From Sandaracinus amylolyticus (GTDB lineage Bacteria > Myxococcota_A > Polyangia > Polyangiales > Sandaracinaceae), in contig NZ_CP070225.1 of the NCBI RefSeq assembly GCF_021631985.1, positions 3,906,001 through 3,970,000 on the forward strand: a DNA stretch of 64,000 nucleotides. The letters run 5' to 3'. Numbering within the stretch: position 1 is the first letter of the stretch; each line of letters opens with the position of its first letter. The notes under the pieces are model-generated. The model was not told where the DNA came from, did no database searches, and saw only the letters and a program-made list of their open reading frames with translations. This document shows, piece after piece, positions 35,170 to 42,506 of this stretch. A program made the translations under genes and the position numbers.

Positions 35170-36618
35170 TCACTCGGGCGGCGAGACCGGCGCGCCGGGC
35201 GCGAGGCGGTCCTCACCGGTCGTCCCGTCGCCGATCTGTCCGGCGTCGTTGTGTCCCCAGCAGACCACCTCGCCGGAGCGGCGGAGCACGCACGTGTCGT
35301 GACCTCGAACGCTCAGATCGATGGCGTCGGTCATCACCGGCAGCTCGCGCGGCAGCGTCTCGTAGTCGAGCGTGCCCGTGCCGAGCTCGCCCAGACCGTT
35401 GTTGCCCCAGCAGAAGACGTCACTCCCGACGCGGGCGCAGGTGTGCTGGTGGCCGGCCGCGATCTCGTCCACGTCCGTCAGCTCGGCGACCACGACATCG
35501 GGAGCGGGGTGGTTCGCGACCGTTCCGACCCCGAGCGCCCCGAAACGCCCGTCGCCCCAGCACACGGCGCGACGGTCCGATCGAATCGCGCAGTTGTGGA
35601 TGTTCCCGGCCGTGATCGAGAGGGCCTCGAGGCGCGCGATCGCCGGCGGCGGAGACAGGACGTCGCGGCGCGTGTCGTCGGCGAGCACGCGCGTCGGATC
35701 GGCACCCCAGCACGACACGCCACCGGAGCGTCGGCGCGCGCACATGTGGAAGCTCCCGGCCGACAGCTCGACGACGTCGTCGATGTTCGCATCGGCCGGC
35801 GTCGGCCGGCTGGTGCGGGTGCCGTCACCGAGCTGACCACGAGCATTGTCACCCCAGCACGTGACGCGACCGGTCGCGAGCCGTGCACAGGAGTGGAATC
35901 CGCCTCCCGCGATCTCGACCGCGCCGGCACTGCTCGGCAGCGCCTCGATCGGCGTGTTGCTGAACCCGAGCGACGACACCGGCCGTGCGAGCTGCTGGCT
36001 CGCGTTGCTGCCCCAGCACCAAACGCTTCCGTCGCTCCGTCGTGCACACGCGTGGTGCTCACCGAGCGTGATCTCCACGGCATCGTCGATGCCCACCACG
36101 ATCACCGGGGTCGCGCGATCGGTGCGGGTGCCGTCACCGAGACGGCCTTGATCATTGGAGCCCCAACACACGACCGTGCCCGACGCTCGACGCGCGCAGT
36201 GGAACGCCCATCCACTCTCGATCTGCACGGCGTCGTCGCATTCCGACGCGCGGCACTCCCACCCGCACGCGTGCCCGCACGTCCCGCAGTGCTCTTCGCT
36301 CGCCACCGGATCGGTCTCGCAACCCGGCGCGCTCGTGCAGTCGAGCCGGGTCGCGTCGCACTCGTCCACCTCGCAGCCCGACGCGCCGCACCGCGCGAGC
36401 GCCGAAGGAAGCGCGCGGCTGGGATCGTTGCACCACGCGTCGGCGTCGGGATCGTCGACGTCGGCGAGCTCGTCGCCGTCGAGGTCCGCGCCGTCGCACG
36501 CCTCGCTCTCGGCGATGCAGCGGTCGTCGCGTCGTGTGTAGCCCTCGGGACATCCCGGCGACGAACAGCTCGTCATCAGCACGACCGACGCGACCACGAA
36601 CGTGACTCTCACGGACAT
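35170..36618 (-). CDS. RCC1-repeat lipoprotein with MopE-like N-terminus
   Basis: A 482-residue lipoprotein: the signal peptide ends VVLMTSC (Cys18). Residues 20-140 form a Cys/Asp-rich region (CPEGYTRRDDRC, then CDGADLDGDELADVDDPDAD) like the MopE/Stigma metal-binding motifs, ending CGTCGHACGWECRASECDD. From about 145 to the end come RCC1-type repeats (CWGSNDQGRLGDGT, CWGDNARGQLGDGT, CWGHNDAGQIGDGT and degenerate ones). It is 13 bp downstream of the PEGA protein and 31 bp upstream of the kinase. It is larger than the RCC1 lipoprotein at 28959 but of the same type. Confidence 0.9.
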   Translation of the reverse strand: MSVRVTFVVASVVLMTSCSSPGCPEGYTRRDDRCIAESEACDGADLDGDELADVDDPDADAWCNDPSRALPSALARCGASGCEVDECDATRLDCTSAPGCETDPVASEEHCGTCGHACGWECRASECDDAVQIESGWAFHCARRASGTVVCWGSNDQGRLGDGTRTDRATPVIVVGIDDAVEITLGEHHACARRSDGSVWCWGSNASQQLARPVSSLGFSNTPIEALPSSAGAVEIAGGGFHSCARLATGRVTCWGDNARGQLGDGTRTSRPTPADANIDDVVELSAGSFHMCARRRSGGVSCWGADPTRVLADDTRRDVLSPPPAIARLEALSITAGNIHNCAIRSDRRAVCWGDGRFGALGVGTVANHPAPDVVVAELTDVDEIAAGHQHTCARVGSDVFCWGNNGLGELGTGTLDYETLPRELPVMTDAIDLSVRGHDTCVLRRSGEVVCWGHNDAGQIGDGTTGEDRLAPGAPVSPPE

Positions 36619-36631
36619 CGATGCCCCCCGA

Positions 36632-38263
36632 CTAGAACGTGCCTCGCACTCCGACGAAGGCGCGCTCGTTGCTCGCCTCCACCGTGACGGTCGTGCTCGT
36701 GTCGCGAGTCGCGTAGACGACCGGCACTGCGATCAGCGGCGCGCTCGTCGCGATCACGATCGCACCGCGATCGACCGCGGCCGCGGCATCGACGCAGCGT
36801 CGATCGTGATCCGCGTGGTCCGGACAGGTGTCCGCCGTCGCGATCTCGACGATGCCGATCGCGCTCGTCGCGAGCCCGACACCCGCGATCACCCACGACC
36901 ACCAGGGCACGCCGTCCGCTTCGATCATCACGAAGGGCAGCGCCGCGATGCCGAGCGCGGCACCCGCGCCGGCGAGCCCCCACACCGCGTAGCGGCGGTT
37001 GAGCCACGTGTCGCGCAGCGGGATGAAGTCGGGGTCCGTCGGCTGGCTCACCTCGAGATCCGGGCCGAGATCGACGCGCGATCCGTACAACGCCCACGCG
37101 CCGACGAACATCGCGACACCGAGGCCACCGATCGCCGATCCGACGACGTGCTCGATCGTGTGATCGGGTCGCGTCGGAGGTGCGGGATGGGGATCCCACG
37201 GCGCCATGTCCGTCGCGCTGGCGCCGCGATGATCTCGCGATCGACCCGCGCGCAGATCGGCGATCGCGACATCGGCGCGCGCCCCGACGGCGCGAGACGA
37301 CGCGATCACGCGCTGCGCCGCGACATCGATGCGATCGATGCGGAGCGTCGAGCCGCGCGCTTCGACCAGCCACACCTCGCGCGCACCCAGCAGCGTCGCG
37401 AGGCGGAGCGCGTCGTCGAACCGATGCGCGTCGGCGTCGGCGCGATCCCGGTATGCGAGCGCGAGCGCGTCGTCGCTGTGCAGCGCCCCTTCGAAGCGCG
37501 CATCGATGCGCAGCGGCGGCGCAGCTTCCGCGGCGATCACACGCTGGACGCGGCCGCGCGCCTCTCCGCACTCGACCTGCACGTCGTACTCGCCCGGCGC
37601 GAGCCGCTCGCTCGCGTACGGCGTGCGTCCGAGCTCGACGCCCTGGACACGCACGATGCAGCCCGCGGGCTCGCTCTCGACGCGCAGCACGCCGCGCGGC
37701 GCGCGCTCGAGCTCGGCGTCGACGCGCGTGAGCAGCTCGACGACCTCGGGAGGATGTTGATAGGGGCTCGGCTCACCACGCGGCACGAGCACGCGACACG
37801 CTCGCGCACGCGGCTCCGCGCTCTCGTCGTTCGTCTCGAGCCTGGCGCGCACGTCGTAGAGGCAGGTGTCGAGCACCTGTCGCGCCCGCGCGGGATCACG
37901 GCCGAGCTCGACGACGTGGCGCTCTGCGATCGCGAGCGACTCCGCGAGCGCCTCGCGCGCGGCATCGTGCTCGGCGAGCGCGAGGCTGCGGACCGCGTCG
38001 CGGGAGCGCGCCACCATGCGCTCGAGCGCCTCGCTCGTGGGCGCGGTCGGCCGCGACGCCAGCGCGTCGTATCGCGCGCGCGCCTGGTCCGGAGGCAGCG
38101 CCCCGATCTGCGTCGCGATCGACGCCACGTCGGCTGGGTGCGCGCCGCCGATCGACACCGGGAGCACGAGGCTCGTGCGTTCCTGGGCGGCGCCCCGTGC
38201 CGGCCAGAGCGCGATCGAGGCGAGCACCAGGGCGAGAGCGCGCGTCACGGACGGTGCGCGCAT
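36632..38263 (-). CDS. Exported PEGA-domain protein with C-terminal membrane helices
   Basis: A 543-residue protein: signal peptide (VTRALALVLASIALWPARGA ending near residue 26), a helical region with TPR-like features (about 30-180), a PEGA domain (about 190-250; GVLRVESEPAGCIVRVQGVE, then LAPGEYDVQVECGEARG), an Ala/Asp-rich part and four hydrophobic helices near the C-terminus (starting HTIEHVVGSAIGGLGVAMFV). Such proteins occur beside PEGA kinases in myxobacteria, and one lies two genes downstream. ATG 38263 fits the signal peptide; ATG 38293 would add ten residues. Function unknown. Confidence 0.8.
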   Translation of the reverse strand: MRAPSVTRALALVLASIALWPARGAAQERTSLVLPVSIGGAHPADVASIATQIGALPPDQARARYDALASRPTAPTSEALERMVARSRDAVRSLALAEHDAAREALAESLAIAERHVVELGRDPARARQVLDTCLYDVRARLETNDESAEPRARACRVLVPRGEPSPYQHPPEVVELLTRVDAELERAPRGVLRVESEPAGCIVRVQGVELGRTPYASERLAPGEYDVQVECGEARGRVQRVIAAEAAPPLRIDARFEGALHSDDALALAYRDRADADAHRFDDALRLATLLGAREVWLVEARGSTLRIDRIDVAAQRVIASSRAVGARADVAIADLRAGRSRDHRGASATDMAPWDPHPAPPTRPDHTIEHVVGSAIGGLGVAMFVGAWALYGSRVDLGPDLEVSQPTDPDFIPLRDTWLNRRYAVWGLAGAGAALGIAALPFVMIEADGVPWWSWVIAGVGLATSAIGIVEIATADTCPDHADHDRRCVDAAAAVDRGAIVIATSAPLIAVPVVYATRDTSTTVTVEASNERAFVGVRGTF

Positions 38264-38316
38264 GTAGCATGCGCCGTCCAGCGTCACCATCACGCGTCCT
38301 GCGCGCGCGGGCGTCC

Positions 38317-38574
38317 TCAGGCCGCGTCGTCCGCGTCGCTCAGGGTCGGGAGCGCGATCACCATCAGCGGCCCGATCCCGAGCCCCAGCACCGCGCAGAA
38401 GATCCCGAGCCACCTCGGATATCCCTTCGCGGCGGCGACGGTCACGCACGCGAGCACCGCGAGCGCCCACGACGCGGGCACGACGAGGGACGCGAGCGCG
38501 CTCCCGCGCGCAGTCAGCACGGCCGCGCCGATCTGGAGCGCGAGCGCGAGCCAAGGGAGCCACGACACCGGCAT
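38317..38574 (-). CDS. Small membrane protein, unknown
   Basis: An 85-residue protein starting MPVSWLPWLALALQIGAAVL, with three hydrophobic helices (about 5-20, 25-47 and 55-76) and a short acidic end DADDAA. No motif recognised. The gene is 53 bp upstream of the PEGA protein on the same strand, and its start is 73 bp from the divergent trypsin-fold gene. The overlapping longer frame upstream has no signal and was not used. Confidence 0.6.
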   Translation of the reverse strand: MPVSWLPWLALALQIGAAVLTARGSALASLVVPASWALAVLACVTVAAAKGYPRWLGIFCAVLGLGIGPLMVIALPTLSDADDAA

Positions 38575-38647
38575 CGAGCGCTCATCGTCGCCTCGCTCCC
38601 GGGCGCGCAGGTGGACCGCCCACCGTGGCGCGTCTACATCGAACGCG

Positions 38648-39907
38648 ATGCACTCGCGCGCTCGTCTCGTGCTCGCGGTCGCGCTGGTCGCGCCGTCGGT
38701 CTTGGTGTCTCGGCTCGCATCCGCGCAGGACGTGTCGCCTCCACCGGTCGAGACCCCGCCTCCACCGGTCGAGACCCCGCCGCCGCCGACGCCCGAGACC
38801 GTCGTCGCGCCCGCGACCACGTGCGCCGGCCAGGCCCACACGCGAGCGCGCGACTCGGTCGTGCACGTCGAGAGCGGAGGTCGCTCGGGCGCGGGCGTGC
38901 TGGTCGTCGACTCGCGTCACGTCGTGAGCGTGCTGCGCATCGTCGAGCAGGGGCACGACATCACGGTGACCGACGCGCAGGGCAATCGTCGTCGCGGGCA
39001 CATCGTGCTGACCGCGGACTCCGACGAGCTCGTGATGATCGAGCTCGACGCGCCGCTGCCGGGCACCGCGCTGCCGATCGCCCCGTGGGACGTGGTGAGC
39101 GTGGGCATGCCGGTCGTGCTCGTCGGCGCGCCCGCGAGCGAAGCGCCGCGGTTCCTGCCCGGCACGTTCCGCGGCACGCTGCCGTGGGCGGTGAGCGAAG
39201 GCGTCGTCGCGTCACGCGGCGAGCGCGCGATCCAGACCGACGCGCGCATCTCGACGATGCGGGGCAGCCCGATCGTCACCTGCGCCGGCGAGGTCGTCGC
39301 GATCCTCGGCCCCGCGCACGACCGCATGATGGGCCCGACGGTGCACTCGATGCCCGCGGTGCCCGCGCTCGTCGATCTCACTTCGCGCCTCGCCAGCCCC
39401 GAGGGCTATGGCGGACGGTGGAACCTCACGGGCGGCCTCGCGCTCGGCGCGGTCTACGAAGATCCCGACTGGCTCTGGGGCGGCACGCTGATGATCGGCG
39501 TCGTCGGCCTCGACGCGTTCGTGCTCGTCGGTCGCTTCTCGTACTTCTACTCGAGCTTCGAGCCGACCGGCAGCGACGTCGCCTCGGTCACCAAGGATCG
39601 CATCCGCGGCGATGCGTACGTGGGCTGGCGACAGATCCTCGTCTTCGGCCGCATGGCGATGCACTTCGAGCTCGCGCTCGGCGCGTCGGTCACGCGGTGG
39701 AGCCGCGAGGCGCGCGTCGCGGAGATCGTCGACGAAGGCGCAGGCCCGGTGATCCGCTGGCGCGACGACGAGACCGACGACTGGTCGGTGCGCCCGATGG
39801 CCGTGATCAACCTGATGCACGGCCCGATGCTGCTCTCGTACACGCTCGAGTACGACGTCGATCGAGAGCACTTCATGCATCTCTTCAACGTCGGCGCGCG
39901 CTTCTGA
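38648..39907 (+). CDS. Degenerate trypsin-fold secreted protein with C-terminal barrel-like domain
   Basis: A 419-residue exported protein; signal peptide ends near SRLASAQ. A Pro-rich linker with two identical 21-bp repeats follows, then a trypsin/S1C-like fold (about 65-245): SVVHVESGGRSGAGVLVVDS, DELVMIELDAPLPG (Asp retained), TDARISTMRGSPIVTCAGEV (Ser in RGSP). The position of the catalytic His, expected in NAHVV, reads LRIVE, so the triad is incomplete and catalysis is unlikely. The C-terminal third (LTGGLALGAVYEDPDWLWGG to the final NVGARF) alternates aromatic and polar residues and ends in Phe like an outer-membrane barrel. It abuts the diheme cytochrome gene (convergent). Confidence 0.75.
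   Translation: MHSRARLVLAVALVAPSVLVSRLASAQDVSPPPVETPPPPVETPPPPTPETVVAPATTCAGQAHTRARDSVVHVESGGRSGAGVLVVDSRHVVSVLRIVEQGHDITVTDAQGNRRRGHIVLTADSDELVMIELDAPLPGTALPIAPWDVVSVGMPVVLVGAPASEAPRFLPGTFRGTLPWAVSEGVVASRGERAIQTDARISTMRGSPIVTCAGEVVAILGPAHDRMMGPTVHSMPAVPALVDLTSRLASPEGYGGRWNLTGGLALGAVYEDPDWLWGGTLMIGVVGLDAFVLVGRFSYFYSSFEPTGSDVASVTKDRIRGDAYVGWRQILVFGRMAMHFELALGASVTRWSREARVAEIVDEGAGPVIRWRDDETDDWSVRPMAVINLMHGPMLLSYTLEYDVDREHFMHLFNVGARF
38738..38779 (+). repeat. Two tandem 21-bp coding repeats (Pro-rich linker)
   Basis: Two identical 21-bp units encode PPPVETP-type heptapeptides, followed by a diverged third copy. They form the linker between signal peptide and trypsin fold in the gene above. Recent slippage is likely. 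Confidence 0.85.
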
Positions 39908-40972
39908 TCAGTCGCTGAACCCGCAGTCGTCCGGGGGCATCGCCGCGATCCAGCGACGGATCAGGTCGACGCCCTCGGTGTGCGCGAGCACCGTCGGCAG
40001 CTCGGGCATCTTGATGCCCGCCTCCGTGCTCTCCATGCGGCACACCATCATCGACGCATCGGGGGCGCCGGGCTGGATCACCGCGCGACCGAAGTCGCAT
40101 CCGCCCGAGACCGTGACCTTGCAGACGCCGAGGTGGCCGCGGTCCATCGCCTCGATCTCGAGGAAGAGCCCGCTCTGATCGGCCGGGCCTCCGTCGCGGT
40201 GGCAGTGCGAGCAGTTCGCGTGGAGGTACGAGCGCGCCGCGGCGTCGATCTCCTCGAACGTCGCCTCGGGATCGTTCCGCACCGCCTCGTAGTCGATGAT
40301 CACGTCGTCGGTCGCGGGGCGCGCGTCGAGCCATCCCGCTTCGACGAGGTGATCGATCTGGTTCTCCGCGCCGTCCGCGTACGCGTGCATGCGATCCATC
40401 TGCGCGGTGCGCGGGCCCAGAGGGCGCAGGCGCAGCCCGTCGCTCGAGCGATGGCAGTTGCTGCACTGCGTGTGGCTCGGCACGCGGTAGTCGAGCTCGA
40501 CCGTCTCGCCCTGCGCGTCGACGAACGAGACCGGCACGATGCGCCCCGCGGGCGTGAGATACGCCTCGCTGACGTCGTCGTTCCAGATGTAGACCTCGGG
40601 GCGCCAGCGATCCTCTTCGCGGATCAGCAAGCGCGTCTCGATGATGCGCTCGCCGAGCGAAGGATCGCGCGCGTCGATCGGGAACCCGAACGTCTTCACG
40701 AGGATCGTGCCGACCGGGAAGTCCCAGTAGCCGTCCTCGCCGACCGTGATGCGCTCGCCCTCGGGCACCTGGATGAAGCGATGCTTGCTCGCGTAGTCGG
40801 AGAAGAGCGGCGCGACGATCTCGTAGGGCTCGACGCCTTCGCTCGGCGTCTGCGTGCGCGCGTCCTCGAAGAGACCGCGCGTCGAGATCGGGGCACCACT
40901 CTCGCCGCCCGAGCCATCACAGCTCGCGAGCAACGAAGCCATCGCCAGGAGGACCGAGAACGAGCGCTTCAC
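39908..40972 (-). CDS. SO2930/HNE_0200-family diheme c-type cytochrome lipoprotein
   Basis: A 354-residue exported protein with lipobox LASC (Cys18) and two c-type heme sites, CSNCH (170-174) and CSHCH (254-258). The N-terminal part (EPYEIVAPLFSDYASKHRFI, then VGTILVKTFGFPID) and IQPGAPDASMMVCRMES near the end are typical of this family, whose members occur next to a parallel-beta-helix lipoprotein of unknown function. That partner is the next gene upstream, 22 bp away, so the two are co-transcribed. Electron transfer on a surface-exposed substrate is likely. The start is GTG 40972. The stop abuts that of the convergent gene at 39907. Confidence 0.88.
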   Translation of the reverse strand: MKRSFSVLLAMASLLASCDGSGGESGAPISTRGLFEDARTQTPSEGVEPYEIVAPLFSDYASKHRFIQVPEGERITVGEDGYWDFPVGTILVKTFGFPIDARDPSLGERIIETRLLIREEDRWRPEVYIWNDDVSEAYLTPAGRIVPVSFVDAQGETVELDYRVPSHTQCSNCHRSSDGLRLRPLGPRTAQMDRMHAYADGAENQIDHLVEAGWLDARPATDDVIIDYEAVRNDPEATFEEIDAAARSYLHANCSHCHRDGGPADQSGLFLEIEAMDRGHLGVCKVTVSGGCDFGRAVIQPGAPDASMMVCRMESTEAGIKMPELPTVLAHTEGVDLIRRWIAAMPPDDCGFSD

Positions 40973-40994
40973 GACGTCACCACCTCGCGCAGGA

Positions 40995-42266
40995 TCAGAA
41001 TGCGGGATCGATCGTCATGCCGGTGCAGGTCACCGGCGCGCGATCCGTGGACTGCACGCCGAACAGCGGGTCGTCCATGCTCGTCGGATCGCTGTCGATC
41101 ACGGCCATGCGGTAGGTGCCGGTCTCGTCGAGGCAGAGCACGTCGCCCGGCTCCTGGCCCTCGCGCATCATGCCGTCCCAGAGGATGTCCTCGAGCGTCG
41201 AGCCCGGCGGATCCTGCGCGCCGAGGATGATCAGGAACGCCGACGTCGGCATCTGACCGTTGTCCTCGTACGTGTTGTCGTGGAGGTAGATGCTCTCCGA
41301 GTAGAAGTCGTACTCGGGATCGTCCGGCATCGGCGCGCCGAGCGCGAGCGGCACGAAGTACGAGACGATCGCGACGCCGGTGCTGACGTTGCCGGTGATC
41401 GTGTTGTCGTGCGCCTCGACCTCGTTCGCCGCGAGGATCATCAAGCCGATGCCGGCCGGCACGAGCGCGATGATGCCGACGTCCGAGGGCGCGAAGTTCG
41501 GCGCGCTGTTGTTGGTGATCTCGTTGTGGTGCACGAGCGTGCGGCGGCCCTGACGCTCGAGGCCCGGCAGCTCGAACACGAGGATGCCCGCGCTGTTGTC
41601 GCGCGCGATGTTGTTGTGGACCTCGCAGTCGAGCGAGTTCTCGATCTCGATGCCCGCGACGTTCCCGTGCGCGAGGTTGTTGCGCACGATGCAGCGGTCG
41701 GTCTGACCGACGTAGATGCCCGCGTCGACGCTGCCGAACGCCTCGCTGTCCTCGACGATCACCTGCGTCGACTGGACGGGATAGAGCGCGTAGCGGCCGT
41801 GCGCCTCGGGCGCGCGGCGATCGGTCCAGCCCGCGCTCACGTTGCGGATCGTGACGCCGGTCGAGTCGGTGATGAACACGTCGTTCGCCGCGGCGTCGAT
41901 CACGCGCATGTTCTCGATGGTGAAGTTCGTCATCGAGGTCGCGTTGATGCCGCTGTTGCCAGTGCCCATCTCGAAGAAGTCGAGGAGCACGTCCTCGCGA
42001 TCCTCGCCGGTGCCGCGGATCGTGATGTCGGCCTTGTCCGAGATGCTCACGCCGTCGTCGAACGTGTAGGTGCCCGGCGTGAAGCAGAGAACGTCGCCGT
42101 CCACCGCCTCCTCGAACATCGTCTGCACGTTCGCGCGCGCGTCGCCGCCCGGCTCGACCCAACGGTCGCACCCCTCGGGCGGCCCATCGTCTCCACCGCA
42201 CGCAGCGAGCCCGAGCGAGAGCCCGAGCACCACCCTTGTGAGCACCTTCGTACGCATCATCGCCAT
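40995..42266 (-). CDS. Parallel beta-helix lipoprotein (partner of SO2930-family cytochrome)
   Basis: A 423-residue lipoprotein; signal peptide ends LGLAAC (Cys23). The rest is a right-handed beta helix with repeated turns: GVSISDKADITIRGTGEDRE, NFTIENMRVIDAAANDVFIT, CIVRNNLAHGNVAGIEIENS, CEVHNNIARDNSAGILVFEL. Asn ladders are visible (NN at regular spacing). The family is usually paired with the diheme cytochrome encoded downstream, as here. GGAGG lies seven bases before ATG 42266. The 240-bp upstream region contains a palindrome and a long hairpin (42339-42396), which may regulate it. Confidence 0.9.
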   Translation of the reverse strand: MAMMRTKVLTRVVLGLSLGLAACGGDDGPPEGCDRWVEPGGDARANVQTMFEEAVDGDVLCFTPGTYTFDDGVSISDKADITIRGTGEDREDVLLDFFEMGTGNSGINATSMTNFTIENMRVIDAAANDVFITDSTGVTIRNVSAGWTDRRAPEAHGRYALYPVQSTQVIVEDSEAFGSVDAGIYVGQTDRCIVRNNLAHGNVAGIEIENSLDCEVHNNIARDNSAGILVFELPGLERQGRRTLVHHNEITNNSAPNFAPSDVGIIALVPAGIGLMILAANEVEAHDNTITGNVSTGVAIVSYFVPLALGAPMPDDPEYDFYSESIYLHDNTYEDNGQMPTSAFLIILGAQDPPGSTLEDILWDGMMREGQEPGDVLCLDETGTYRMAVIDSDPTSMDDPLFGVQSTDRAPVTCTGMTIDPAF

Positions 42267-42338
42267 CCCGGTCCCTCCGAAGTGGCGGCCACGATCGCAC
42301 GAAACGCGCCGGCAGAGAACGAAGGGTGAACGCGACGA

Positions 42339-42356
42339 CGTGCACGCGCGTGCACG
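42339..42356. promoter_or_regulatory. Perfect 18-bp palindrome upstream of beta-helix operon
   Basis: CGTGCACGCGCGTGCACG is a perfect palindrome 73 bp before the beta-helix start. GTGCAC half-sites also occur in the arms of the hairpin at 42367-42396. It looks like an operator for a dimeric regulator of the beta-helix/cytochrome pair; the regulator is unknown. Confidence 0.5.
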
Positions 42357-42366
42357 CCATCTCGGT

Positions 42367-42396
42367 CCTGGGTGTGCAGCGGACTGCACGCCCAGG
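42367..42396 (-). terminator. 13-bp-stem hairpin downstream of trpE
   Basis: Arms 42367-42379 and 42384-42396 pair fully apart from one G-T wobble, around CGGA. It is 110 bp past the trpE stop on the minus strand and about 100 bp before the beta-helix gene. It may be a trpE terminator (no T-run) or a 5' leader element of the next operon. Confidence 0.45.
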
Positions 42397-42506
42397 CGCG
42401 GCGGCTCAGCCCAGCTGGAGTGCTCGCTGGCGGAGGGGCACGGGAGCGTGCGGCGCACGCGGACGGGAGGGCCCTGCGCCGGCGAGCCGAGTGTCGGACA
42501 CCACGA

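Noticed and set aside
35138-35216. Longer start (ATG 35216) for the PEGA kinase
   Set aside because: It would overlap the upstream RCC1 gene and add an Arg-rich tail absent from typical kinases; GTG 35138 starts just before the kinase domain.
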